From Raineyella sp044508675 (GTDB lineage Bacteria; Actinomycetota; Actinomycetes; Propionibacteriales; Propionibacteriaceae), in assembly GCA_044508675.1 (NCBI GenBank), contig JBIQHF010000002.1, forward strand, positions 62,001 to 126,000: a DNA stretch of 64,000 nt, in the 5' to 3' direction. This document shows positions 63,658 through 64,000 of this stretch, in pieces. The position numbers were made by a program, and so were the translations under genes. The notes beneath the pieces were generated by a model. The model saw only the letters and a program-made list of their open reading frames with translations. It made no database searches and had not been told where the DNA came from. Each line of letters opens with the position of its first letter. Positions within the stretch are counted from its first letter, which is position 1.

Positions 63658-64000
63658 AACTCCTCGCCAGGATCGGCCTCGGTACGCTGGTCGCCGGCCT
63701 CCTCGCCCTACTGGTCGTGGTCGCCCCCCGGGGCACCATCCCGGCGTACGCCGCCGGCGACCAGATCGACTCGTACGCCCTCGACTACGTGGTGCAGACC
63801 GACGGCACCGTCGACGTCACTGAGACGTTGGTCTACCGCTTCGGGGACTCCTCGGGACGCCACGGCATCGAGCGGTCCCTGCTCACCCGTGAGCCGGAGC
63901 TGAACGACACCACGACCGACATCGCCTACGAGTACACCGACATCCAGGTCACCAGCCCGGACGCTCCCGACCAGTTCACCACTTCCACCCAGGCCGGCCC
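63654..64000 (+). CDS. DUF2207 membrane protein (3' truncated)
   Basis: First 115 residues of a protein that continues beyond the window. N-terminal signal/anchor (LVAGLLALLVVVAP), then DQIDSYALDYVVQTDGTVDVTETLVYRF, the start of a DUF2207 extracellular domain. Function unknown. Coupled to smpB by a 4-nt overlap. Confidence 0.85.
   Translation, partial: MKLLARIGLGTLVAGLLALLVVVAPRGTIPAYAAGDQIDSYALDYVVQTDGTVDVTETLVYRFGDSSGRHGIERSLLTREPELNDTTTDIAYEYTDIQVTSPDAPDQFTTSTQAG

Overview
The window is chromosomal DNA of a high-GC Gram-positive bacterium (Actinomycetota). The evidence is the uniformly GC-rich codon use, DUF3145 and DUF3052 proteins, a type II fatty acid synthase cluster controlled by a PucR/FasR-type activator, homodimeric AceE, dimeric GlyRS, and about twenty genes that look leaderless (a TANNNT-like -10 hexamer 6-8 nt before the start codon). 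Propionibacteriales is my best guess at order level; this rests on general resemblance only. There is no prophage, insertion sequence or CRISPR array. Three 100-N runs are scaffold gaps. Two of them are flanked by identical 55-bp ends and probably hide no missing sequence.

Layout. 0-4.7 kb: a two-component system, leuA behind an attenuator-like leader, and flavohaemoglobin hmp. 4.7-9 kb: a DinB-like protein, divergent uppS/recO, and a lactate permease. 9-12.3 kb: the zinc-uptake operon znuA-znuC-znuB-zur with a Zur box on the znuA start. 12.3-18 kb: glyS, NUDIX and HAD hydrolases, dusB, dgt. 18.2-24.3 kb: a catechol meta-cleavage cluster (ferredoxin, catechol 2,3-dioxygenase, HbpS/GlcG-like protein, IclR regulator, hydratase, decarboxylase, tautomerase, semialdehyde dehydrogenase). 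It sits between dgt and dnaG, which are neighbours in some other actinobacteria, so it looks like an accessory insertion. 24.4-29.4 kb: a FetB-like permease, HtrA-type protease, dnaG and a sigma factor. 29.6-32.7 kb: tRNA-Asn, an uncharacterised gene coupled to otsA, divergent otsB, and a CAU tRNA that is probably tRNA-Ile2. 32.8-36.9 kb: a Ser/Thr kinase, a radical SAM/SPASM protein, a thioesterase and a Cof-type HAD phosphatase. 36.9-41.9 kb: a membrane protein divergent from a MoxR-DUF58-VWA-VWA operon. 42-52.9 kb: yggS, DUF3145, the fabD-fabH-acpP-fabF cluster, fasR, aceE, DUF3052 and an AhpE-type peroxiredoxin. 52.9-58.7 kb: tRNA-Val, a large MEDS/PucR regulator divergent from a zinc alcohol dehydrogenase, an MFS transporter, and an S51-peptidase homologue lacking its serine. 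58.8-64 kb: prfB, ftsE, ftsX, an M23 hydrolase, smpB and the start of a DUF2207 membrane protein.

How genes work together. The dmpC-dmpI-dmpH-dmpE products would take 2-hydroxymuconic semialdehyde, made by the dioxygenase, to 4-hydroxy-2-oxovalerate. The aldolase and acetaldehyde dehydrogenase that finish the route are not here. aceE and fasR are 2 bp apart, so acetyl-CoA production and the activator of fatty acid synthesis appear to share a transcript. OtsA and OtsB make trehalose from divergent promoters. FtsE, FtsX and the M23 hydrolase form the expected septal cell-wall hydrolysis module. The most notable non-coding element is the leuA leader: a leaderless 15-codon peptide rich in Leu/Ile/Val codons, followed by three copies of one sequence that can pair so as either to expose or to mask the leuA ribosome-binding site.
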